Assembly: GCF_041690465.1 (NCBI RefSeq)
Contig: NZ_JAWLHG010000007.1
Location: forward strand, 124,001 to 188,000
DNA length: 64,000 nt
Origin: Falsiroseomonas sp041690465
GTDB taxonomy: Bacteria; Pseudomonadota; Alphaproteobacteria; Acetobacterales; Acetobacteraceae
Direction of reading: 5' to 3'
In this document: positions 8,046 to 15,570 of the stretch, one piece after another
Position numbering within the stretch: the first letter of the stretch is position 1
Layout of the letters: each line of letters begins with the position of its first letter
Made by a program: the position numbers and the translations under genes
Notes under the pieces: model-generated
The model's input: the letters and a program-made list of their open reading frames with translations, nothing else
Database searches by the model: none
What the model was told of the DNA's origin: nothing

Positions 8046-9022
8046 CCGGGCGTGCCCTTTGCAGAGGCGATCACCGCGCCGAGAGCGGCGCCGCTATCCA
8101 CCGCCGCCTCCGCGCGCGCGCCGATGCACCAGTCGCCGCAGGCGCCGAGGCCGCGCGGCGGATCCCACAGGCACGGCGCGCCGAGCGGCTTCTCGACCAG
8201 GGCGTAGCGCCAGCGATGCGCGGCGGCGTAGGTCGTCGGCGGCAGGCCGCCGCCGGCCAGCGCGGCGAAGGCGGCGAGCAGCGCTTCCCCGGCCGCGGCG
8301 GCGGAAAGTTCCAGGTTCTCGCGCGACCAGTCGGGGCCGGCCTGCACCACCCAGCACTCGTTGTCGCTGTTGCGGCCGGGCTTCGAGCTGTCGCGCGCTG
8401 CCCAGCCGATCGGCCCGCCCGGCAACCGCACCGAATCGGGCAGCGCGACACGGCTTTCGAAGGCCACCATAAGCGTCCAGCAGGGGGCCATCCGCACCAT
8501 CTCCAGCACGCGCTGCAGATGCGGTGCCGGCTGCGCCAGCAGCGCAGCGGCCTGCGGCGCCGGCAGGGCGAGCAGCACCGCATCGAACGGCCCGTCCTCG
8601 GAGGCAGCGCCACCGGGCTGGCCACCGCGGCTGGCGCCGACGTGGCGCAGGCGCCAGGCGCCCGGCTCGCCGATGACCGCCTGCACTTCTCGCGCGAGCG
8701 TCACGTCATGCCCCTGCGCCAGGGCGCGCGGGATGGCCGACATGCGGGGCACGCCGACGCGGCGGGTCTCATCCGGCCAGGGCTTGGTGTTGCTGGCCTC
8801 GAGCGCGGCGCGGAACAGCGTGTTGCGCGCGGTGAGGTATTGGGCGCCGTGATCGAATTCCAGCGTGCGCCCCTCCACCTCGACGCGGCGGGTGGCCATG
8901 CGGCCGCCGGGGGCGCGGCCCTTGTCGAACAGACGGGCGGCGATGCCGTGGGCAGCCAGCGTCTTGGCACAGGCAAGCCCGGCAAGGCCGGCGCCGACGA
9001 TCGCGACGGAACGGGTGGACAT
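8042..9022 (-). CDS. Renalase-like FAD-dependent amine oxidase family protein
   Basis: The 326-residue flavoprotein begins with a Rossmann dinucleotide-binding motif (VAIVGAGLAGLACAKTL), followed by an acidic strand end, GRMATRR and FDHGAQY, the pattern of bacterial renalase-like oxidoreductases. The C-terminal half carries the second FAD-contacting region (GDWCIGARAEAAVDSG). Bacterial renalases oxidise isomeric dihydronicotinamides that cannot serve as cofactors; whether this one does is not shown. The ATG at 9022 gives the Rossmann fold almost at the N-terminus; longer readings are unlikely. It starts 55 bp after the DUF1185 gene, so it may be the distal end of the large operon or the first gene of the next unit. 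Confidence 0.83.
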   Translation of the reverse strand: MSTRSVAIVGAGLAGLACAKTLAAHGIAARLFDKGRAPGGRMATRRVEVEGRTLEFDHGAQYLTARNTLFRAALEASNTKPWPDETRRVGVPRMSAIPRALAQGHDVTLAREVQAVIGEPGAWRLRHVGASRGGQPGGAASEDGPFDAVLLALPAPQAAALLAQPAPHLQRVLEMVRMAPCWTLMVAFESRVALPDSVRLPGGPIGWAARDSSKPGRNSDNECWVVQAGPDWSRENLELSAAAAGEALLAAFAALAGGGLPPTTYAAAHRWRYALVEKPLGAPCLWDPPRGLGACGDWCIGARAEAAVDSGAALGAVIASAKGTPG

Positions 9023-9077
9023 GCCGGCTATATGAGGCCTGTCACGCGGGACGGGAAGCGCGCGCCTTGCGGCGATG

Positions 9078-9665
9078 TCAGCGCTGGCCATCCCATTGCG
9101 CGATTTCCTCCTGCCGCAGGCCGCCGACGCGCGCATGGGGGCGGGAGCCGGTGGTCATGGCAAGCGCGAACAGGATCTCGTCGGGCCGGGGCGCGTCCGG
9201 CACGACGCAGGTGATCCCGTCGAAATGGCTGCGCACGTAGGCCGCGTTGCGGTGGTGGATCGGCAGGTCGAGCACCGCCCCCATCGGCCCCACCTTGGTC
9301 ATGGAGGGGACGATGGACAGCGCCTTCCCGAGCAGGCCGCGCATGGCGTAGCCGCCCGCGACGTGCCACAGCGCGCCGTGTTCGAGCTCGCCCGCGCTGC
9401 CGACCAGGCCGCCCTTGCCATAGGCCTCGATGGCGTCCGGGTTGCCGCCGAGGCCGGCGAGCAGCTTCTCGGCGACCATGAGGCCGACCGGCTTCATCGC
9501 CTCCATCATCCACATGAGGTCGGGTTCGTAGCGGCCGGCGAAGGGGTTCGCGAGCACCACGGCGCACCAGCCCTTGAGCACGGGCCTGGCCAGCGGCGGG
9601 CCGCCATCATGGCGAACCTCCTCGACATGCAGCACGGTTTTCCGGATTGCGACTTCCTGGCTCAT
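9078..9665 (-). CDS. Amino acid synthesis family protein (DUF1185, PF06684)
   Basis: The 195-residue protein matches the AA_synth/DUF1185 family in length and sequence: TVLHVEEVRHDGGPPL at the N-terminus, a central EAYGKGGLVGSAGELEHGA block, and a C-terminal GGLRQEEI segment. The family name reflects a structural guess; no enzymatic reaction is established. It is soluble and cytoplasmic by sequence. The ATG at 9665 overlaps the UPF0280 stop by four bases. It is the last gene of the eleven-gene N-heterocycle operon. DUF1185, UPF0280 and the 6-hydroxynicotinate-reductase homologue occurring together suggests a shared pathway. Confidence 0.85.
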   Translation of the reverse strand: MSQEVAIRKTVLHVEEVRHDGGPPLARPVLKGWCAVVLANPFAGRYEPDLMWMMEAMKPVGLMVAEKLLAGLGGNPDAIEAYGKGGLVGSAGELEHGALWHVAGGYAMRGLLGKALSIVPSMTKVGPMGAVLDLPIHHRNAAYVRSHFDGITCVVPDAPRPDEILFALAMTTGSRPHARVGGLRQEEIAQWDGQR

Positions 9666-10558
9666 GCGGCGTGCTCCGGGAGGGCGGGGACAGACGCACC
9701 GGCAATCCGCGCGCGGCCAGCGAGGCGCAGCGCGGCGCCGCGGATAAGGCCGGCGCGGCACCAGGCCTCGGCACGCGCGGCGCCGGCATCGAGCGCGGCG
9801 GCGATCTCCGCTTCGTCCAGCGGGCCAAGGGAGACGGTGACGGGCCGGTCGCCGAGATCGCTGTCGGGATCGAGCGCGCGTGCCGCGCGGCGCCGCACGG
9901 CGGGGCTTTCGACATCCACCGCATTGGCGATCAGCGTGGCGGCGGCATCGGCGGTGGCGGCATCGCGCGCCAGCACGGTGACCGCATCGGCGATGCCGAG
10001 CGAGAAGGAGCGGCCGTGGCGTCCGGAGGTGGCCACCCCGCCGATGCCCATGCCATGGCCGAGACTGAGCGTGCCGTCGAAGTCGGCGACAGGCCCGCGC
10101 GCGCAGCCGCCCGCACGTGCTGGGCTCCCCGCCGGATCCGCCACCATTCCCAGCGTCAGCGATTCCCCTGGCGCGACGAACACCGCGATATCCCCGCCAT
10201 CGTTGACGTAGGCGCGCCTGAGCCCCGGCGCAGCCGCGCGCATCGCCGCCAACACCTCGTCCGCCACCGCGCCGGCCACCGCCGCCATCGCCGTGACGAA
10301 GACCCCCTGGCGCGCGAAGGGCAGGCAGCCGGCGAGCATCCGCCGGGCGACCGGGCCGTCCAGCCTCGTCTCCGCACCGACGGCGGCACGCAGCGTGGGC
10401 AGCTCGGCGACCAGTTCCTGCAGGATCGTGGCGAAGCGGGCCGCCGCCGCGAGCTCCGCCGCCGCCACCTCGTGCGCCGCGCCCCAGCCGCGCAGCACCA
10501 CATCCATCGGCCCGTGGCTCAGATGCAGGCGTTCTCCGGCCAGGCGCTGCGCGATCAT
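9662..10558 (-). CDS. UPF0280 family protein (ApbE-like fold)
   Basis: The 298-residue protein fits UPF0280: HGPMDVVL near the N-terminus, a central AYVNDGGDIAVF segment, and GIADAVTVLARDAATADAAATLIANAV towards the C-terminus. Structures of this family are grouped with ApbE, the FAD:protein FMN transferase, but the catalytic role is not known. One idea is flavin handling for the adjacent reductase; this is inference. The start is uncertain: ATG at 10558 overlaps the upstream stop as ATGA, while an ATG at 10576 adds six residues. Neither has a strong Shine-Dalgarno sequence. Confidence 0.82.
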   Translation of the reverse strand: MIAQRLAGERLHLSHGPMDVVLRGWGAAHEVAAAELAAAARFATILQELVAELPTLRAAVGAETRLDGPVARRMLAGCLPFARQGVFVTAMAAVAGAVADEVLAAMRAAAPGLRRAYVNDGGDIAVFVAPGESLTLGMVADPAGSPARAGGCARGPVADFDGTLSLGHGMGIGGVATSGRHGRSFSLGIADAVTVLARDAATADAAATLIANAVDVESPAVRRRAARALDPDSDLGDRPVTVSLGPLDEAEIAAALDAGAARAEAWCRAGLIRGAALRLAGRARIAGASVPALPEHAA

Positions 10559-12051
10559 GGCTTCGCGAAAGGCCATGGATTGCCGGGCATCCAGCCCTCG
10601 ACGCGCAACTGCTCGCCAAGGCCGCGCAGCAGCTCCTCCACCGGCACGATCTCGTCCATGTGGCCGCCGAGGCGCTGGTAGAGCGCGCGGGGCAGGGTGA
10701 ACTCGATCGGCGCGACGAGGGCGGGGGTCGGCACGTGGCCGAAGGCGTTGCCGGGGAAGCGCAGCACATCCGCCATCACCGTGATGCCGCCACCGGGCCA
10801 GAGATAGACCGGCGCGCCGCCCATCGTCACGCGCACCTCGCCCGCCGCGACCGCGCGCGTGAGCAGCACAGGGTTCTCCGTGACGCCGGCGCGCAGGCTG
10901 CCGCCGGCGCCGGCCATGAACAGCACGGTGCAGAGCGAAGGCTCGCAATTCTCGCCGATACGTTCCACCACGGTCCGCACGGGCTTCGGCATCTCGGCGG
11001 GGATCGGCCGAAGCTGTTCGTCCAGCACGCACCACAACGCGTCCTCGCCGGTGGTGGAGGTCAGCAGCAGGCGCAGCCCGGGCCAGGCGAGCTTCGGGTC
11101 GATGCTCTCGATGATGGCGAGCGGATCGGTGATGTCGGTGCCGCCCCAGCCGAGGCCGGGCGCGGCCACCTGGAAATACCGCCCCGGTGTGGAGCGGCGG
11201 CCGCGCACGCGGATGCCGGTCGCGCGCATGCCGAGCACCTTGCCGGCCTGGTGCTCGCTCAGCACGCCGGTGATGTGGTCATCCACCACGATCACCTCGT
11301 CGGCATGGCCGAGCCATTGCTGCGCGAAGATGCCGACCGTCGCGCTGCCGCAGCCGACCCGCATGCGGCGTTCCGGCGTGCCATCCACGATCGGCGCCTG
11401 CCCGGCCTGCACGACGACCTCGTGCCCGCCATCGATCGTCAGCGTCACCGGCTCCGCCGCGCAGAGGGCGAGCAGCGTCTCGCAGGTGACATTGCCCTCC
11501 TTCTTGCTGCCGCCCGTCAGGTGCCGCACGCCGCCGAGGCTGAGCATCTGGCTGCCGTACTCGGCGGTGGTGACGTGCCCGACCTGCTCGCCCTTCGCAC
11601 GCACCGGTGCGGCTTCCGGGCCGAGATGGCGGTCGGTGTCGATCTTCACCTTCACGCCGCAATAGCTGAACATCCCCTCCGTCACCACGGTGACGGTGTC
11701 CACGCCCGCATGCGTGGCGCCGACGATGAAGGGCGCCGGCTTGTAGTCCGGATAGGTCGTGCCCGCGCCGATGCCGGTGACGAAGGCGCGGCCGGGATCG
11801 AGCAGCTTGCCGTCCCACGCGCCCTCGGCGAAGGCGACGACGGGACGGCCTGCTTCCAGCGTCTGCGCCAGTGCCAGGGCGGGATCGGTGCGGACGAGCT
11901 GCCCATCCTCGTTGGCGTAGCGGCTGCACGCGCCGGACCGGCCGGGGCGGATGCGGCACAGCACCGGGCAGGCATCGCAGCGGATGATGCCATCGCCTTC
12001 GCTCTGCCCGTACTTCTCGCTGCGGGCCTGTGCGCTGACCCTATCGGACAT
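10555..12051 (-). CDS. 6-hydroxynicotinate reductase homologue
   Basis: The 498-residue protein closely resembles proteins annotated as 6-hydroxynicotinate reductase, which in Eubacterium barkeri reduces 6-hydroxynicotinate to 1,4,5,6-tetrahydro-6-oxonicotinate. A cysteine cluster (C25, C28, C32, C42, spacing CxxCxxxCx9C) at the N-terminus suggests an iron-sulfur centre. Conserved blocks further on include GIGAGTTYPDYKPAPF, TEGMFSYCGVKVKID, HLTGGSKKEG and VDDHITGVLSEHQAGKV. The ATG at 12051 places the Cys cluster near the start and overlaps the dehydrogenase gene by 11 bp. Neighbouring genes for a molybdenum hydroxylase and HyuAB fit a pyridine-ring pathway. The true substrate could be another hydroxylated N-heterocycle. 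Confidence 0.83.
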   Translation of the reverse strand: MSDRVSAQARSEKYGQSEGDGIIRCDACPVLCRIRPGRSGACSRYANEDGQLVRTDPALALAQTLEAGRPVVAFAEGAWDGKLLDPGRAFVTGIGAGTTYPDYKPAPFIVGATHAGVDTVTVVTEGMFSYCGVKVKIDTDRHLGPEAAPVRAKGEQVGHVTTAEYGSQMLSLGGVRHLTGGSKKEGNVTCETLLALCAAEPVTLTIDGGHEVVVQAGQAPIVDGTPERRMRVGCGSATVGIFAQQWLGHADEVIVVDDHITGVLSEHQAGKVLGMRATGIRVRGRRSTPGRYFQVAAPGLGWGGTDITDPLAIIESIDPKLAWPGLRLLLTSTTGEDALWCVLDEQLRPIPAEMPKPVRTVVERIGENCEPSLCTVLFMAGAGGSLRAGVTENPVLLTRAVAAGEVRVTMGGAPVYLWPGGGITVMADVLRFPGNAFGHVPTPALVAPIEFTLPRALYQRLGGHMDEIVPVEELLRGLGEQLRVEGWMPGNPWPFAKP

Positions 12052-14728
12052 GCAGCGCCTCCCACAGCCGATGCGGGAGCACCGGCACGTGGCGGATGGT
12101 GACGCCGGTGGCGTGCCGGATCGCGCCGAGGATCGCCGGCGCGGTCGGCACCAGCGCCGGCTCGCCGACACCCTTGGCGCCGAAGGGGCCTTCGGGTTCC
12201 GGATCCTCGATGAGGTGCACGCGGATCGGCGGCACGTCGCCCGCGGTGGGGATCAGGTAGTCGTGCAGGTTCTCGGTGCGGCCGGGGATGAACTCCTCCA
12301 TCAGTGCCAGCCCGAGGCCCTGCGCGATGCCGCCATGGATCTGCCCGAGCACGAGGGTGGGGTTCACCGCGCGGCCGACATCCTGCGCCGCGACGATCTC
12401 CTCCACCTTCACCGTGCCGAGTGCCGTGTCCACGCGCACCAGCGCGAGCTGCGCGGCGAAGCCGTATGTGGCGTAGGGCACGCCCTGGCCTTCCGCATCG
12501 AGCGCGGTGGTCGGCGGATCGTAGCGGCCGTCGCCTTCCAGGTCTCCGGGCAGGCCGGCAAGTTCGATCACGCGCCCGCCGCCGTTCGCATCGGTCACGG
12601 CCAGCCGTGTGCCATCCAGGGCGAGCGTCGCATCCTCCCCGGCGTTGGCCAGGGCGAGGATGCGACGCCGCAGGTCACGGCCGGCCTCCAGCGCGGCGCG
12701 GCCGCTGACGAAGGTCTGGCGCGAGGCGGAGGTCTTGCCCGCATCGAAGGTGAGTCCGGTGTCGCCAAGAACGAAGCGGAACGTGGCCAGCGGCAGGCCG
12801 AGCGCATCGGCGCAGATCTGCGCGATCACCGTCGTGCTGCCCTGGCCGATATCCACCGCGCCGTTGAACAGCGTGAGCGTGCCGTCGCGGGCCAGCACCA
12901 CGCGCATGCGCGAGGGATTCGACATCGAGGTATTGCCGCAGCCGTACCACATGCAGGCGATGCCGGCGCCAAGCCTGTGGCGGGCGGCGCCCGCATTGTG
13001 CCCAGCGACGCGGGCGAGCATCGCATCCCATTCCGGCTTCAGCGCATCCAGGCATTGCGGGAGCCCCGCCGAGGCGTGCAGCACTTGACCGGAGGGCGTG
13101 GTATCGCCGGCGCGGATCGCGTTGCGACGCCGGATCTCCCACCGGTCGAGGCCGAGCTGTTCGGCCAGCTCGTCCACCAGGGCTTCCGTCGCGATCGCGG
13201 CCTGCGGCACGCCGAAGCCGCGGAAGGCGCCGGCGGGCGTCTCGTTGGTGTGGATCGCGCGCGTGCGGTTGCGGACATTGGGCACGCGATAGGGACCGGA
13301 GGCATGCACCGGCACGCGGTTGGCAACCGTCGGCCCCCAGCTGGCATAGGCGCCGGTGTTGAAATCACCGTCGAGCTCGAAGGCGGTGAAGTGCCCGGCG
13401 GTATCGGCGGCCATGCGCGCATGCAGCACCGCCGGATGGCGCTTGGTGGTGGAGGCCATGCTTTCGGTGCGCGAATAGATGATGCGCACCGGCCGCTTCA
13501 CCTTCTGGGCCGCGATGGCGAGCAAGGGCTGGATGGAGACATCGAGCTTGCCGCCAAAACCGCCGCCACAGGCGGTCGGGATGATGCGTACCGCTTCCTC
13601 GGGCAGGCCGAGCACGCGCGCGGTCTCCTCCCGGTCCATGTAGGGCGCCTGGGTGCAGGCGACGATCTCCATGCCATTCGCCGTCGGCACCGCGTAGCCG
13701 GCCTCCGGCTCGATATAAGCATGCTCGACGAAGCTGGTGGTGAAGCGGCCCTCGGCGGTCACGGCGGAAGGGGCGGTGTCGACGTCGCCGCAGGTCAGCC
13801 GGCCGCGCACCAGCACATTGCCCGGCGCATGCGCGTGCAACTGCGGCGCGCCCGCCGCCGTCGCGTCTTCCACGCCATGCAGCGCGGGCAGGGGCTCCCA
13901 GGCCATCGGCACATCGGCATCGCGCACCGCCTCCACCGCGGCGCGCTCGCCGACGAGTGCCAGCACGGCCTCGCCGCGGAAGCGCACCTCGCCCTCGGCC
14001 AGCACGGGCTGGTCCTTGAGGTTCGGCATGATGCCGAAGGCGTTGAGGCCCGGCACGTCCCGTGCCGAGAGGATGGCCTCCAGCCGGAGCCGCACGCGCG
14101 CGACCTCCAGATCCCCCAGCGTGAAGCGGGCGCGGTGATGCGGAGACCGCACGATGCGCAGCCACATCGCATCAGCGGGCGCGGCATCGGCGCCGAAGTG
14201 GTCGGTGCCGAACACCTTCGGTGCACCGTCGAGCCGTGCGATCGCGGCACCCACGGCCGCACCGGACGCCGGCATGGGCAGGACGGACGGCGCCGCGTCC
14301 ATCACCGCATCCAGGATCTTCACATAACCGGTGCAGCGGCAGAGCACGCCGCCGATGGCATCTGCCACCGCGTCGCGTGTCGGTGCGGGATCCCGCAGAA
14401 GCAGGTCGGCCGCGGCCATAATCATGCCGGGCGTGCATATGCCGCATTGCGCCGCGCCGTGCGCGAGGAAGGCGGCGCGCAGCCGCTCCAGCACGGGATG
14501 TTCTGCCTCGATGGTGAGGATCGCCGCGCCTGCCACCTGCGCGGTCGGCACCAGGCAGGCGCAGGCCTGTGCGCCATCTACCAGCACGGTGCAGGCGCCG
14601 CAATCACCGGCCTCGCAGCCAACCTTGGTGCCGGTGAGGCCGAGCCGGTCGCGCAGCGTCTCCGAGAGCGGCGCGAAAGGTGGTCCCTCCACTGCGCGAG
14701 GCGTGCCATTGAGGGTAAAGGCGATCAT
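12041..14728 (-). CDS. Xanthine-dehydrogenase-family molybdenum hydroxylase, fused Fe-S and Mo subunits
   Basis: The 895-residue protein joins a [2Fe-2S] subunit to a molybdopterin subunit. The first cluster uses C38, C43, C46 and C58; the second uses C95, C98, C130 and C132 (CGICTPGM ... CRCTGY). The Mo domain starts near residue 160, carries CGGGFGGK and AFRGFG loops, and ends with the catalytic glutamate E856 in GVGEPAL. These enzymes hydroxylate heteroaromatic carbons using water. Usually the small and large chains are separate genes, or all three domains are fused; here only two are, with the FAD subunit next door (4-bp overlap). In this operon it is a candidate for nicotinate-like hydroxylation, which is inference. 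Confidence 0.9.
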   Translation of the reverse strand: MIAFTLNGTPRAVEGPPFAPLSETLRDRLGLTGTKVGCEAGDCGACTVLVDGAQACACLVPTAQVAGAAILTIEAEHPVLERLRAAFLAHGAAQCGICTPGMIMAAADLLLRDPAPTRDAVADAIGGVLCRCTGYVKILDAVMDAAPSVLPMPASGAAVGAAIARLDGAPKVFGTDHFGADAAPADAMWLRIVRSPHHRARFTLGDLEVARVRLRLEAILSARDVPGLNAFGIMPNLKDQPVLAEGEVRFRGEAVLALVGERAAVEAVRDADVPMAWEPLPALHGVEDATAAGAPQLHAHAPGNVLVRGRLTCGDVDTAPSAVTAEGRFTTSFVEHAYIEPEAGYAVPTANGMEIVACTQAPYMDREETARVLGLPEEAVRIIPTACGGGFGGKLDVSIQPLLAIAAQKVKRPVRIIYSRTESMASTTKRHPAVLHARMAADTAGHFTAFELDGDFNTGAYASWGPTVANRVPVHASGPYRVPNVRNRTRAIHTNETPAGAFRGFGVPQAAIATEALVDELAEQLGLDRWEIRRRNAIRAGDTTPSGQVLHASAGLPQCLDALKPEWDAMLARVAGHNAGAARHRLGAGIACMWYGCGNTSMSNPSRMRVVLARDGTLTLFNGAVDIGQGSTTVIAQICADALGLPLATFRFVLGDTGLTFDAGKTSASRQTFVSGRAALEAGRDLRRRILALANAGEDATLALDGTRLAVTDANGGGRVIELAGLPGDLEGDGRYDPPTTALDAEGQGVPYATYGFAAQLALVRVDTALGTVKVEEIVAAQDVGRAVNPTLVLGQIHGGIAQGLGLALMEEFIPGRTENLHDYLIPTAGDVPPIRVHLIEDPEPEGPFGAKGVGEPALVPTAPAILGAIRHATGVTIRHVPVLPHRLWEALHVR

Positions 14729-15570
14729 GCGGCGAACCCCCGCAGCAGGTCGCGCAGCAGCGTCAGCGCGGCATCGCGGCGATAGGATGCGGAGCCGCGC
14801 ACGTCGTCGATCGGCGTTAGTGCGGCGAGATGCGACGCCTGCGGCACCGCGGCCGCATCGCGCAGCGCGACGCCCGCGAGCGCTGCCTCCAGGACCGGCA
14901 GCCGCTGCGCCACGGCCGAGCAGGCGCCGACGGCAATGCGCGCCACCGCGATGCGGCCAGTTCCATCAGTGGCGACCACGGCGGCGGCCATGGCGATCGA
15001 GATCACCAGGTAACGCCTTGCGCCGAGCTTCTCGAAGCGCGCTTGCGCACCGGCGAGATGCGGCACGTGCAGCGCGAGGACGATCTCCGCCGCGCCAAGT
15101 GCCGTCGCGCGGTAGCCGACGAGGAAATCGCGGAGAGGCACCACGCGCCGACCCTCCGGTCCGGCGAGTTCGACGCAGGCATCGAGCGCCATCAGGTTCG
15201 GAATGCCGTCGCCAGCCGGTGAGGCGGTGCAGAGATTGCCCACGACGGTCCCGCGATTCTGTACCTGCGGTCCGCCCACTTCCTTCGCCGCGGCTTTCAG
15301 TCCGTCGAACAGCGGCGGCAGCACGGCGCGCCGCAGCGCCGACCAGGTGACCAGGCAGCCGATGCGCCAGCCGGATGCGGTCTCCTCGATCCGGTCCAGC
15401 CCTGCAATTGCGGTGATGTCGAGCACGTCCTTGTGCGTCGGCTCGCCCCAGGCGCGGCGCGCGGCCTTCGCCGGGTAGATGTCCGTTCCGCCGGCAATCA
15501 CCGCGACGTCGTGCGTGGCGCGGATCGCCAGCGCTTCGGCCAGGCTGTGCGGGCGATGATAGGCGGTCAT
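14725..15570 (-). CDS. FAD-binding subunit of molybdenum hydroxylase
   Basis: The 281-residue protein is the medium (FAD) subunit of a xanthine-dehydrogenase/CO-dehydrogenase-type enzyme. It shows the first FAD loop AGGTDIYPA (about 26-34) and the second, NRGTVVGNLCTASPAGD (105-121), followed by the C-terminal CO_deh_flav_C-like domain. Length is normal. It passes electrons from the Fe-S clusters of its partner at 12041-14728 to an acceptor. Both ends overlap neighbours by four bases (HyuB upstream, Fe-S/Mo subunit downstream), so the stoichiometry is probably set by translational coupling. Confidence 0.9.
   Translation of the reverse strand: MTAYHRPHSLAEALAIRATHDVAVIAGGTDIYPAKAARRAWGEPTHKDVLDITAIAGLDRIEETASGWRIGCLVTWSALRRAVLPPLFDGLKAAAKEVGGPQVQNRGTVVGNLCTASPAGDGIPNLMALDACVELAGPEGRRVVPLRDFLVGYRATALGAAEIVLALHVPHLAGAQARFEKLGARRYLVISIAMAAAVVATDGTGRIAVARIAVGACSAVAQRLPVLEAALAGVALRDAAAVPQASHLAALTPIDDVRGSASYRRDAALTLLRDLLRGFAA

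Noticed and set aside
11951..14785. 944-codon plus-strand open frame opposite the Mo hydroxylase
   Set aside because: It is antisense to a gene with clear Fe-S and Mo motifs. In very GC-rich DNA the complementary frame often lacks stops, and its His/Arg/Gly-rich translation shows no domain.
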